From Dryomyza anilis (Eukaryota > Arthropoda > Insecta > Diptera > Dryomyzidae), in the NCBI GenBank assembly GCA_951804985.1, contig OX638134.1, forward strand, positions 8,453,017-8,517,016: a stretch of 64,000 nucleotides of DNA, read 5' to 3'. Numbering within the stretch: position 1 is the stretch's first letter; every line of letters starts with the position of its first letter. The notes beneath the pieces were generated by a model, which was not told the DNA's origin, ran no database searches, and was given only the letters and a program-made list of their open reading frames with translations. Below are positions 10,388-22,800 of the stretch, in pieces. A program made the translations under genes and the position numbers.

Positions 10388-13300
10388 GCTAAAATTTAAA
10401 ATGTTCACTACAAATTAAAATTTTCACTAAAAATCAAAATTTTCACTAAAAATTCAATTTTACACAAAAAATTTAATATGTCATTTAAAATTCAATTTTT
10501 CACTAAAAATTCAATTTTTCATTGAAAATTCAATTTTTCATTAAAAATTCAATTTTTCACTCAAAATTCAATTTTTCACAATAAATTCTATTTTTCATTA
10601 TATATTCAATTTTGCACTAAAAATTCAATTTTTCACTAAAAATTCAATTTTTCACTAAAAATTCAATTTTTCACGAAAAATTTAATTTTTTACTAAAAAT
10701 TCAATTTTTCACTGAAAATTCAATTTTGCATTAAAAATTCCATTTTACACTAAAAATTCAATTTTTCACTAAAAATTCAATTTTTCACTAAAAATTCAAT
10801 TTTTCACTAAAAATTCAATTTTTCACTAAAAATTCAATTTTTTACTAAAAATTCAAATTTTCACTAAAAATTCAATTTTTCACAATAAATTCTATTTTTC
10901 ATTAAATATTCAATTTTGCACTAAAAATTTAAATTTTTACTAAAAATTCAATTTTTCACTCAAAATTCAATTTTTCACTAAAAATTCAATTTTTCACTCA
11001 AAATTCAATTTTTCACTAAAAATTCAAATTTTCACTAAAAATTCAATTTTACATTAAAAATTCAATTTTTCACTAAAAATTCAATTTTCATTAAAAACTT
11101 ATTTTTTCACTAAAAATTCAATTTTTTACTAAAAATTCAATTTTTCACTAAAAATTCAATTTTTCATTAAAAATTCAATTTTTCACTAAAAATTCATTTT
11201 TTCACTAAATATTCAATTTTTCACTTAAAATTCAATTTTTCACTAAAAATTCATTTTTTCACTAAAAATTCAATTTTTCACTAAAAATTCAATTTTTCAC
11301 TAAAAATTCAATTTTTCACTAAAAATTCAATTTTTTACTAAAAATTCAAATTTTCACTAAAAATTCAATTTTTCACAATAAATTCTATTTTTCATTAAAT
11401 ATTCAATTTTGCACTAAAAATTTAAATTTTTACTAAAAATTCAATTTTTCACTCAAAATTCAATTTTTCACTAAAAATTCAATTTTTCACTCAAAATTCA
11501 TTTTTTCACTAAATATTCAATTTTTCACTTAAAATTCAATTTTTCACTAAAAATTCAATTTTTCACTAAAAATTCAATTTTTCACTAAAAATTATATTTT
11601 TCATTAAATATTCAATTTTGCACTAAAAATTTAATTTTTTACTAAAAATTCAATTTTTCACTAAAAATTCAATTTTTCACTAAAAATTTAATTTTTCACT
11701 AAAAATTCAATTTTACACTAAAAATTCAATTTTTCACTAAAAATTCATTTTTTCACTAAAAATTCAATTTTTTTTACTAAAAATTCAATTTTTTTACTAA
11801 AAATTCATTTTTTCACTAAAAATTCAATATTTCACTAAAAATTCAATTTTTCACTAAAAATTCAATTTTTCACTAAAAATTCAATTTTTCACTAAAAATT
11901 CAATTTTTCACTAAAAATTCAATTTTTCACTAAAAATTCAATTTTTCACTAAAAATTCAATTTTTCACTAAAAATTCAAATTTTCACTAAAAATTCAAAT
12001 TTTCACTAAAAATTCAAATTTTCACTAAAAATTCAATTTTTCACTAAAAATTCAATTTTTCACTAAAAATTCAATTTTTCACTAAAAATTCAATTTTTCA
12101 CTAAAAATTCAATTTTTCACTAAAAATTCAATTTTCACTAAAAAATTATTTTTTCACTAAAAATTCAATTTTTCACTAAAAATTCAATTTTTCACTAAAA
12201 ATAAAATTTTTCACTAAAAATCAATTTTTCACAAAGAACTCAATTTTTAAAAAATGCAAATTTTCACTAAAAATTCAATATTTCACTAAAAATTCAATTT
12301 TTTTCTAAAAAAATAAATTTTTCACTAAAAATTATATATTGCACTAAAAATTTAATTTTTCACTAAAAATTCAATTTTTCACTAAAAATTCAATTTTTCA
12401 CTAAAAATTCAATTTTTCACTAAAAATTCAATTTTTCACTAAAAATTCAATTTTTCACTAAAAATTCAATTTTTCACTAAAAATTCAATTTTTCACTAAA
12501 AATTCAATTTTTCACTAAAAATTCAATTTTTCACTAAAAATTCAATTTTTCACTAAAAATTCAATTTTTCACTAAAAATTCAATTTTTCACTAAAAATTC
12601 AATTTTTCACTAAAAATTCAATTTTTCACTAAAAATAAAATTTTTCACTAAAAATCAATTTTTCACAAAGAACTCAATTTTTAAAAAATGCAAATTTTCA
12701 CTAAAAATTCAATATTTCACTAAAAATTCAATTTTTTTCTAAAAAATTAAATTTTTCACTAAAAATTATATATTGCACTAAAAATTTAATTTTGCACTTA
12801 AAACCAATTTTACACTAAAAATTCAATTTTTCACTAAAAATTCAATTTTTCACTAAAAATTCAATTTTTCACTAAAAATTCAATTTTTCACTAAAAATTC
12901 AATTTTTCACTAAAAATTCAATTTTTCACTAAAAATTCAATTTTTCATTAAAAATTCAATTTTTCACTAAAAATTCAATTTTTCACTAAAAATTCAATTT
13001 TTCACTAAAAATTCAATTTTTCACTAAAAATTCAATTTTTCACTAAAAATTCAATTTTTCACTAAAAATTCAATTTTTCACTAAAAATTCAATTTTTCAC
13101 TAAAAATTCAATTTTTCACTAAAAATTCAATTTTTCACTAAAAATTCAATTTTTCACTAAAAATTCAATTTTTCACTAAAAATTCAATTTTTCACTAAAA
13201 ATTCAATTTTTCACTAAAAATTCAATTTTTCACTAAAAATTCAATTTTTCACTAAAAATTCAATTTTTCACTAAAAATTCAATTTTTCACTAAAAATTTA

Positions 13301-14005
13301 ATTTTCACTTAATTTTCAATTTTTGAAAAAAAAAAAATCAAATGTTTCACTAAAAATTCAATTTTTCACTATAAATTTAATTTTTGACTATAAATTCGAT
13401 TTTTCACTAAAAATTCAATTTTCCCTAATAATTAAATTTTTCACTATAAATTAAAATTTTCACTACAAATTAAATTTTTCACTAAACATTAAATTTTTCA
13501 CTAAAAATTCAATTTTTCACTAAAAATTAAATTTTTAACTAAAATTTAAATTTTTACTAAAAATTAAATTTTTACTAAAAATTCAATTTTTAACTAAAAT
13601 TTAAATTTTCACTTAATTTTCAATTTTTGAAAAAAAACCAAATGTTTCACCAAAAATTCAATTTTTCACTAAAAATTCAAATTTTCACTATAAATTCAAT
13701 TTTTCACTGAAAATTCGATTTCTCACTGAAAATACAATTTCTCACTAAAAACTTAAAATCTTATTAAAAATTAAATTTTTCATCAAAATTCAATTTTTTA
13801 CTATAAATTCAATTATTCACTAAAAACTCAATTTCTCATTAAAAATTAAATTTTACATTAAAAAAATTCAATTTTCACTTAAAATTAAATTTTTCATTTA
13901 ATATTGACTTTTTGAAAAAAAAATTCAAATTTTCATTAAAATTTGATTTTTCACTAAAAATTCAAATTTTTCACTAAGAATTAAATTTTTTAAAACTCAA
14001 TTTAC
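10388..14005 (+). repeat. 19-bp satellite, main block, plus orientation
   Basis: About 3.6 kb of units with consensus TTTTTCACTAAAAATTCAA. The runs at 11830-12130, 12360-12620 and 12810-13300 are nearly perfect; from 13300 to 14005 units become variable in length and sequence. Variant strings recur at long range. CACAATAAATTCTATTT occurs at 10577, 10881 and 11374, and a string holding CACAAAGAACTCAATTTT occurs twice about 434 bp apart (12.2 and 12.6 kb). This points to higher-order amplification. No coding content. Confidence 0.97.
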
Positions 14006-14940
14006 ATATTTTATGATTTTTACACACGTAAAACACATATGAAACGCATTTGTATTAACAGTGCAAATATATTATAGGCCAAGGCCACTAAGTAGTTTAT
14101 TTAATCCAGTTTATTAAATCCAGCTAGAAGCATTGTATAAATTGTAAAATAATTTGCTACATAATCGCTCAGAGGCTTCAAATAAAATTCCAAACGCAAC
14201 ATTAATTCTTGGCTCACGGCAAAATTCATTCACCACAAATAAACTATTTTCCGGTACAGCATATTTGAGCAAAATGTTTAGGTGTGGTTGGAGTTGGTGA
14301 TGGGGGGAAAATATGAAAATGTTGCTGTCAAAGTCTGTCAGAAAAACATTTATTTAATTTATATAAATGTGTATTTTGCGCATAATTAATCAAATGAATT
14401 CAGTTACGACGTTTCCAGTTGAATGACAAATCTGTGCGTGTGACCCCGGTGACTGAACAATGAATTAGACAGACAGACCAGATCCAACTATGCAACCAAA
14501 CAGAATACAAAAAAAAATATTGTAACATTTCAAAAATTAATTCGTAAATAAATTGAGTTATGTAAAGCAACTGAAGGTTAAGACATTTAAAGGTAGAAAA
14601 AGACACAGCAATGGTGTGAAGTACCAAACTGAGGTTTTCTTTGTATCCTTGAATTTACCTTTAAATAATTTATCAAACCGATGACATGCTCTTGAACATC
14701 TGAAGGTTTTTTCTTAACCTATTAATGCCAATTTGCTGCAATTAGAATATGTTGTAAGTAAATTCAACCTCAATTAGTTTGTGTCGATCATATTTATATC
14801 CAAAGGAATTCTGCGTAGTTTCGATAAAATGTTTTTGGGTACATTATTTAAAAAAATAAAAACGTGTTTATTCGTTTTTAAATTAAGTAAAATTTTCATA
14901 TTATAAATATATTTTCAATGGAGAATTAATACTTAAATAC
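14006..14940. other. Unique sequence between repeat arrays
   Basis: No gene, transposon end or RNA gene recognised. A 75-codon minus-strand frame at 14400-14627 has no recognisable features. Confidence 0.35.
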
Positions 14941-14944
14941 TAGT

Positions 14945-15068
14945 TGGTCATTAAAGATGAATAAAAAAGGATAAAAATTATAAAAAAAAATTATAAAAAA
15001 AAAATTATAAAAAAAATATTATAAAAAAAAAATTATAAAAAAAAAATTATAGAAAAAATTATAAAAAG
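14945..15068. repeat. AAAAAAATTAT simple tandem repeat
   Basis: Ten or so units of poly-A followed by TTATA at 11-13-bp spacing, merging into the AATCAATAAAG-type array that surrounds the mariner element. Confidence 0.85.
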
Positions 15069-15232
15069 AAAAAGATTAATTGCAAAATTAATAAATAAGA
15101 AATATAGAACCAATAACGAAATTTTTAAAGAATCTAAAACAAGTCAATAATGAATCAAAAGACAAACAAAGAATTAATAAAAAATTAAGAATAAATCAAC
15201 AAATATTCAATGAAGACTACATGAAGAATGTA
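15069..15232. repeat. Degenerate AATCAATAAAGA repeat, left part
   Basis: Short A-rich units (AATAAAG, AATCAA, GAATTAATAAA) recur at roughly 10-14 bp. The same family resumes at 16523 beyond the mariner insertion, so the transposon split a pre-existing array. Confidence 0.7.
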
Positions 15233-16520
15233 AGAACTGCGTCGAATAAAATTGTCCGTTACATATCTTCCCATAATGTGCTATTGCAAGATTCAAATTA
15301 AAAAATTTGATCAGAGTAGCTCTGAATTAAATGGCAGAAAATAATTTGTGTCAGTTATAGTCAATACAAAATTTATTTAACGCGAAAATGGCAAACGAAG
15401 TCGAAGTGCGAGAAAATATAATTAAAATTTTTCAAAAACAACCTAGTTGGTCTTTTAAAAAAATTGCCAAGGAGGTAGGGGCTAACCCTAAGACCATTTC
15501 TCGCGTTATCAACCGCTTTAAGGAAGAACTGAGTATAGATCGGAAGAAAGGTTCTGGTAAAAAAAAAGGCCCACATGATCGTGAAAAGTCGAAGAAGGTT
15601 GTGAATATTTTAAAGAAAGATCCAAGCATATCCGGAAGGAAATTGGCGAGAAAGGCGGATTGCTCAGAATCTTTTGTGCGCAGGACTAAGAAAGAAGCTG
15701 GGCTGAAGACGTACAAGGTCCAAAAAGTTCCGGATAGAAATGCCGTCAAGAATGAAACCGCAAAACTACGAGCTAAAAAGCTGAACCAAGATTTTTTTAA
15801 AAAATTCGATTGCTGCATAATGGACGACGAACCTTATGTTTTAGCGACTTTTCTCAGCTACCTGGGCAGGAATTTTATACAGCCCATTCTCGAGGAACTG
15901 TCGCTGAAAAATTCAAATCAAAAAAAATGAAAAAATTCCCAAAGAAATTCCTTGTTTGGCAGGCAATTTGCAGTTGTGGAAAAAGGAGCAGCTCATTCGT
16001 GACATCGGGTACAATTAATAGCGAAATATATGTGAAGGAATGCTTGCAAAAGAGATTGCTTCCATTTTTACGCCAACATGTAGTGTCCACATTTTTTTGG
16101 CCTGACCTCTATTCATGTCACTATAGCAAAACGGCCTTAGAGTGGATCCAACAAAATGCAGTGATTTTGGTGCCTAGAGAAGCCAATCCACCAAACTGTC
16201 TAGAACTCAGGTCGATTGAGAGATACTGGACTTTAGTAAAAAGGGAGATGAAGACAACAAAAAAAGTGGCCAAAGACCTTCAGGACTTTAAAAGAAAGTG
16301 GTCTTCAGCAGCTGTGAGGGTGTCGGACACTACCATTACAACATTAATGGAAGGGGTTCCGGAAAAATTAAAACTTTTTATTAAAAAATATTAATTTCTG
16401 GTTTTTTATATTTTTTTTAAATCTAAAAATAATTTGCAAAATAAAATATTTTATTCTATAAAAATTCGATTACTAGATTTTTTCATTTTTGTAGCGGACA
16501 ATTTTATTCGACGCAGTCCT
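15233..16520 (+). mobile_element. Tc1/mariner transposon, DD37E (ITmD37E-like)
   Basis: The 1288-bp element is bounded by 30-bp inverted repeats at 15233-15262 and 16491-16520. These share CTGCGTCGAATAAAATTGTC and differ at only two positions. It is flanked by TA on both sides (15231-15232 and 16521-16522), the standard Tc1/mariner target duplication. It encodes one transposase gene, broken by a frameshift. The near-identical ends suggest a fairly young insertion. It sits within a degenerate AATAAAG array. Confidence 0.95.
15388..16394 (+). pseudogene. Mariner-type transposase, frameshifted
   Basis: The cut-and-paste transposase binds the element's inverted repeats and catalyses excision and integration. 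The first part (ATG at 15388) has two helix-turn-helix segments, about residues 10-45 (WSFKKIAKEVGANPKTISR) and 65-105 (ISGRKLARKADCSESFVRR). The first catalytic Asp lies in IMDDEPY. Around 15840 the frame shifts by one (a 1-nt loss or 2-nt gain). The second frame then continues to 16394 with LPGQEFYTAHSRG, LVWQAICSCG, WPDLYSCHYS (second Asp) and LRSIERYW (catalytic Glu). There are 37 residues between the last two acidic residues, which gives DD37E. The triad and length (about 335 residues) are otherwise intact. The start was chosen at the first ATG inside the left inverted repeat. One change keeps it from being functional, barring an assembly error. Confidence 0.93.
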
Positions 16521-16522
16521 TA

Positions 16523-17277
16523 TAAGGAATAAATAAAGACTCTACAAAAATCAATGAAGAATTATTAAAAATACAATAAGGAATTAAAAAAAAAATCAGT
16601 GAAAAATGTATAAAGGCTCAACAAAGAATCATTGTTGAAACAACAAATAATATTTAATAGAATAGTAATAAAATATTAAAACTCATTAAAAAATCAGTGA
16701 TGAATCAATAAAGAATGAATATAAAAAATAAATTATAATAAATAAAGATTTAATAAAGAACCTACAAATAATCTATAAAAACTTAAAAAATCAATAAAGA
16801 ATCAAGAAATAATCATTAATGAATCAACAGAGAATTGACAAAGATCCAATATATAATAATTAAACAATCTTTAAAGTATCTTTAAAGAATCAATAAAGGA
16901 AATATATAGAACATATAAACTATCGATGAAAAATCAATCGTAAAATTAATTAAGTATTAAAAAAATATATCAATCATAAACTAATGCAGATGAAGACAAT
17001 GAAGAAAGAATGAAAAAATCATAAGGAATCAAAAAACAATCATACCAAAAATAAATGACAGACTAATATAGAATCAATAAAGAGTCTAAAAAAAATCAAT
17101 AACAAATCCATAAAGCATCAATTTATATTAAAAAGAATAAAATTTATAAAAAAAAGAAAAAAATAGAATAAAAAGAGAATAAATATCATAAACTATTCTA
17201 TTAAGGATTAATAATGAATAACAGATCAAAAATCGAATCAATATAAAAGGTCTTTAGAAAATAAATATATAATGAAC
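16523..17277. repeat. Degenerate AATCAATAAAGA repeat, right part
   Basis: A-rich units such as AATCAATAAAGAAT and GAATTAATAAA recur without strict periodicity. It is the continuation of the array left of the mariner; similar units return at 18470-18600 and 19270-19560. Confidence 0.65.
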
Positions 17278-18460
17278 TAGCTGGACCCGTGCACATATCG
17301 TGCAAAGATTTTGTGAATGCAAGGATATGGAGTGATTTTAGTAATATAATGAACATTTTTATTATTTATCTCAGGGACCCATGTTTCCCTGTGGACCTTT
17401 TTTATTGGTTTTATTTATTTAGTAACCAAAACAAAAATAATTCCCCGTAAAATTCTTGCCCGTAGAACTCTTTACCGTAGAATTCTTCCCCGTAGAGTTT
17501 TTTCTAGTATGATTATTTTAGTGTGGTGATTTTAGTTTGTTGAGTTTCGGTGTGGAGACTTTAGGAGTGGTGAATTTTGTTGTGATGAGTTTCGTTGTGG
17601 TAGTATATGGGAGGTGCCACGCCCAGTACATCAATCTCACCGAGATATAGCCTATACTCTGCTCAGACCCAACATACATATTGTGTCAAAATTTTATTCA
17701 ATTCTGTTTTGACGTCTATTCGGCACATACATACAAACATTCACAAATATATAGTGGATGTTGTGGTGAATTTGGAATTCTATAGGTGGTGCCACTCCTC
17801 TTTGTCCAATCTTATTTATTTCTGACTTAGGATACTCCATGGTATTATATCAATGTATTGCAAATTTTCACAAAAATTGTTTCAGCGGTTTGGTAGGAAT
17901 CTGAAACATACACAATAAATAAAAATAGGCGTAAAAGTAGACGTGGTCAACGAAAACTATATAGTGACCTTATCCTAAGTTTGTAGGATATATATTTCAA
18001 ATCTTAACGAAACCTGTGCAGAAGATTCATATTTAGTTTTGGTGTGGTTAATTTTGATTTGGTGAGTTTTGGTGTGGTGAGTTTGGTGTGGGGAGTTTGG
18101 TGTGGTGAGATTAAGTATAACATCCAAATTTAAAGTATGGTAGAAATCGATGACATCAGGGTTGAGATAAATCGTACTGAATTTTTGGGTTTTATGGGAG
18201 GTGCCACTCCCCTTTGCCCAATCTGGTTTATTTATGATTTAGAATACTCCATGGGCTTTATATAGTAATAGTAATGTAAATTTTCAGAAAAATACGTTCA
18301 GTAGTTTTGCTATGAATCTGAACTATACACCAAAAATAAAAATAGGCATAAAAATGCGCATGGTCAACGAAAAGTTCATAGTAACCTTCTCCTGGGTATG
18401 AAGGATATATTCCAAATTTTAAGGAAATCCGTGCACAAACAAACGGAAAATGATTAATAA
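17278..18460 (+). mobile_element. Diverged dispersed repeat with internal ~412-bp tandem copies
   Basis: It begins near ACTAGCTGGACCCGTGCACA and ends near AAATCCGTGCACAAA. Internally, a segment starting GGTGCCACTCC is present at 17788 and 18200 (412-bp period). It runs on through ATACTCCATGG, GAATCTGAAAC, AAAAATAGGC and GTCAACGAAAA. Short GTGTGGTGAGTTT-type repeats lie at 17520-17600 and 18040-18110. Its CTAGCTG-GACCCG start and CACTCC/TCCATGG blocks look like an old interspersed repeat, but I cannot name the class. No intact open frame. Confidence 0.55.
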
Positions 18461-18469
18461 AAACAAAAA

Positions 18470-18610
18470 ATCATTATTATAAACATACAACGAGTCAATA
18501 AGAAATGAATGAAGAATCAATAAAGAATTAAAAATCAATTTAGAATTTATTAATAAAGAAGAATTCAATAACATATTAAGAATTAATAATCTTTAAAGAT
18601 TTACTTGGTT
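18470..18610. repeat. AATCAATAAAGA-type repeat, short block
   Basis: Same A-rich unit type as 16523-17277, directly after the dispersed repeat. The latter therefore also appears to be inserted into this array. Confidence 0.5.
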
Positions 18611-19265
18611 TTTATCTATGCAAGTGTTTAAGAATATTTCAATAAAATCAACGAATGTTTAAATTCACATAAAATGAAAATTCAATGTCTACAAAATAAA
18701 TTGTCCAACCAAGAGTAAAATATTTATTCATCTACTTATTCGTCTACATCAATCATTGAGTTAGTCCGTGCGCCAAGCAAGTTGCGTAAATTGTATTTAA
18801 TGTATACGTGAGAGCTTTTCATTGTTGAGTAAAATACTTATTAATTAAGAATTTGCATAAATTGTGTTTTTCTTCTACGCGAATGGTTGGTTGGTTGGCT
18901 GCAGTGAGCGAAGAAGAAAAAGTGAACTCAACGTTTGAACTTTGGCAGCACTTGGCTGCTGACTTGGCAGCACTCCACTGCTTAATGTGTATTAAATATA
19001 TTCTGTTCAAACGGAAATGGCTGCCATTTGCAAAAACAATGAGTTGCAGTTGGACTGCAGCAGCGCTGTGCGTTTTTATATAAACATTATGTGAAAACGA
19101 AGGAGTACAAAAGCAAATGGTTAAAAATCATGAGAACTAGTTATGAGTAATTGGCAACACTGGCGGCATAATGAGCATGAACTGTACGTCGGCAAAGTGC
19201 AACACTATATTATAAAAAATATATTTATTATTTTTAATTTAATTTCACCTAAAAATTTAAATGCT
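18611..19265. other. Unique sequence, GC-richer in the middle
   Basis: The stretch 18880-19080 is less AT-rich and holds two overlapping antisense open frames (63 and 76 codons), neither with recognisable features. There is no splice-site pair supporting an exon. Confidence 0.3.
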
Positions 19266-19269
19266 AATG

Positions 19270-19560
19270 TCTACTTATTGAACAGACAATATAGAATCTA
19301 TTAAAAAAAAAAATAATAAAACAACAAATTTTCAATAAAGAATCAACAAAAAATTAATGAAGAATTTATGAAGAATTTATAAAGAGTTTATGAAGAATCA
19401 ATGAAGAAAAAGAAAAATCAAAAATTCAATAAGAAATTTATAAAGAATTAATTGTTGTTAAATCTATTTATAAAATAATGTATAAGAATCAATTATAAAT
19501 GCAAAATCAATAAAAAAAATATGTATTTTAAAATAACTAAGTTTGAACAACAAACGAAAT
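19270..19560. repeat. AATCAATAAAGA-type repeat, third block
   Basis: Units such as GAATCAACAAAAAATTAATG and GAATTTATGAAGAATTTATA recur at about 12-17 bp, the same family as near the mariner. Confidence 0.6.
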
Positions 19561-19999
19561 CTAACATATGAATTGTAAGAATTTTGAAATTCTAAAGAAA
19601 AGAAAAAACATAAATGTATATTACAAAAAACTCAACACTCACCCTATGCACAACAATGACCATCACAAAAGCCACATCGGCACCCATTGCACTTCCGTCC
19701 GGAAGCAATAACAAACGGTTGAAGTAGCAAAAATACTCTTTTAGCAATGCACTATGCAAAAGTAAAAGCAATAGGCAACAGAAGAAGAAAAAAAAACAAC
19801 AAACCATTGTCGTCGGCAGTCAAATGAATGAATGCTTGAATGGCAGCTATTTTTTAATTTATTTCAGTTTCTTTGTCCAAATGAATAGTAGAGAGAGAGT
19901 AGTTCAAGAAAATCGTTAGGTCAGACAAAATGTTAAAATAATAATAAATTTATTAACTACTATCTTTAGATTTACTTTTTTCGAGATCTGTCTTTTTCT

Positions 20000-22800
20000 G
20001 CTTTGTCATTCCATGTTTTTCTGTGCTGTTTATATTTTTCCTACATTTATCTGCCTTTTTATCTGCCTATATTAGTTCATTTTTTACCTTTTTCTCTCAT
20101 ATTTTGTCTTAAATACGAGTTCTGCTTCTTTGCTTTATTTCTGCAATCATTGCTGTATTCTTTGTTTCTTCTTTTCCTTCTACCATTGCTTTGCTTACCT
20201 TTGCTTTCTGTCCTTCTTTCTGTTTATTTTTTTTTATTTTATAGCTGTTTTACTTTTTACTGCTATTTTTTTTTATCATAATTTATTTTTAATAGGAGTC
20301 CTGCTTCTTTACTACATCCTTTGCTACATTTTTTGCTTCTGCTTTTTCTTCTACTTTTAGTGTACCTTTATCTGCGTTTTGTACAGCCTCTTTCACTGCG
20401 TTTTTCTGTCATATTGTGGCATTAATACGAGCTTTGATTCTTTGCTTTATTTCTGCAATCATTGCTTAATTCTGTATATCTGCTTTTTTTCTAGCATTGC
20501 TTTGCTTACCTTAGCATTCTGTCCTTCTTTTTGTTTATATTTTTTCACTGCGTTTTTCTGACATATTGTGGCATTAATACGAGCTCAGATTCTTTGCTTT
20601 ATTTCTGCAATCATTGCTTAATTCTGTATATCTGCTTTTTTTCTACCATTGCTATGCTTACCTTTGCTTTCTGTCCTTCTTTTTGTTTATTTTTTTTTAT
20701 TTTATATTTGTTTTACCTTTTTACTGCAATTTTGTGGATCATGTTTTGTTTTTGATATGAGTCCTGATTGCTATAGTTTTGCTTCTGCTTTTTCTTCTAC
20801 CTTTAGTTTATCATTTTCCTACCTTTATGTGTCTTTTGTACTGCCTCTTTTACTGTATGTTTTACGTATTTCTATCATATTGTGGCAATAATACGAGTCC
20901 TGCTTATTTACTTTATTTCTGCAATCATTGCTTCATTCTTTGCTTCTGCTTTTCATTCTACATTTGCTTTGTTTATCGTTGCTTTCTGTTCTTCTTTTTG
21001 TTTATTTATTTTGTTATTTTTGGATCATACTTGTTTTACGAGTCCTGCTTCTTTACTGCAGTCTTTGCTACATTTTTCGCTTCTGCTTTTCCTTCTACCT
21101 TTTGTTTATCTGTTCCTACCTTTATCTGCCTTTGTTCGACCTCTTTTACCGCATTTTTTTTTTACATTTTCTGACATATTTTTTCATGCCATTTTATGGC
21201 TCATACTTTGTCTTTAATACGGTCCTACTTCTTTACTGTATGCCTGCAGCCTTCATCATTTGTTTCTGCTTTTCTTCTACTTTTGATTTCTGTCATTCTT
21301 TTAGTATTTTTTTATTTTATTTTATCGACTTCTCTTCCATTTTTGTCTTACAGTATTATTTTTTCTTTATCTTTTCTTGCCTTTGTCTGATGTTTGTATT
21401 TCCTGCTTAATTTTTTGCCTTTTTCTGTCCTTGATGACTTACTTTTCTACTGCATTTTTTATCATTTCAACTTTTGTTAGCATTTCTTCACAATTTTGAG
21501 TGCCTTTTCTTCTACCTCAGTTCTGCTCTTTCGTATCTTTTTTTGCCACTAATACCGCTCCTGCTTTTTTATACTATTTTCCAGCTTTTTTTACTATTTC
21601 ATATGTCCTTTATTCGGTATTCTTTTCATTTAATGATCTCTCTTACTGTATTTTCTAATGTAATTTCTTTTTAAATTTTTATATTTCCTTTCCGACTGTA
21701 TTCATATTATCGTTTGATTTTGTTGCCTTCGTTTCTTCTTTTATTTCTGCCTTTTTTCAACGTTTTTTTCATTTTTCGCATTTTTAATGAAATTCCCAAT
21801 GTATTTCCTAATGACTTTTTTCAGTCATTTATCTACCTATTATACAACACATTTTTAGTCTATATATTGCTTTTTCTACTACTTTATGTCTGCCGTTGCT
21901 TTTGCTTTCTTTTCTACTTATTGTCCTAAAGATATAAGCTGCAAAACTTTTATTCTGCATCTTCTGCCTATTTTTCTAATTTCTGTCTGCCGTTTCAGTT
22001 ACATTTCTTCTGTTTATTTTCTGCATATTTCTTTTAAATATTCTACCTTTATTCTTCCTTGCTACTGTCATATCATCTGTCTCTTATTCTACATGTGCTT
22101 CTACCAATTCTACTGCATGTCGTTCTCGCTTTACTTTCGCATATTCTTCGGTCTTATTTCAACTTTTTCACTGCTTCTTTCCACTTTTTCTATTTCTGAC
22201 TTTCCCCTTATCATATTATCTGTCATTTATAATTTCTTTTTCCTTATATATTTCCTACTTTTTCTACTGCCTTTCTGCTGTTTTTCGTTTTTCTTTGTCT
22301 GTTCTTCTATTTATTTTTCCTCTATTTGATAAATAAGGGCAGAAGAGTCAGCCTTCATTCTACCTCTTTCTGTCTTTTCCTCTGTATTTCATTAGTAATT
22401 CCTTTTCACCTCTTATACTGCATATTGTGTTGTCTTAACTTATGTCTTTTGTTCTGCCTTTTCTCGTTTTTTGTTACTAATTTCTTTACAGTTTATTTCA
22501 ATAAATTTCTACATTATCGATTGCATTATGTTCCGCATTGATCTGCCTTTATACGATCTGCCTTTATACGATCTGCCTTTTTACAACACTTTTATAACTT
22601 TTTTAACTGCTTCTTCTAGTGTCACGTCTCTGCTATTAAACTGCCTTTTACTCTGCCCCTTTTGCCTTATCTATTATCCTTTTTGTTCCCATTTCGTTTT
22701 CCTTTCTTATTTTGTATTTCCCGTCGCTTTTTCGTTTGCCTCTTCTACTGCTTTTTGTTCCTTTTCGGTCTTTTGCTGATTTTTTTCAATTGCTTTTCTG
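20000..22800 (+). repeat. Pyrimidine-rich array, ~156-bp higher-order period
   Basis: The plus strand is dominated by T and C for 2.8 kb, with recurring TTCTGC, TTTTTCTTCTACCTTT and TTTATTTCTGCAATCATTGC blocks. The anchor ATATTGTGGCATTAATACGAG or a relative occurs at 20099, 20411, 20563 and 20877, spaced 312, 152 and 314 bp, so the underlying period is close to 156 bp. Order decays after 21500, though the TTCTGCC and TTTTCTACTG motifs persist to 22800. The many Phe/Leu/Ser-rich open frames are artefacts of composition. Confidence 0.8.

Noticed and set aside
10388..14005. Regularly spaced repeats resembling a CRISPR array
   Set aside because: The units are contiguous with no unique spacers, and the sequence is eukaryotic; it is an ordinary satellite.
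15432..15818. 128-codon minus-strand frame opposite the transposase
   Set aside because: Antisense shadow of the transposase coding region.
20003..22779. Many Phe/Leu/Cys-rich frames that look like membrane proteins
   Set aside because: They come from the pyrimidine-rich strand composition, overlap in several frames and repeat with the DNA period.
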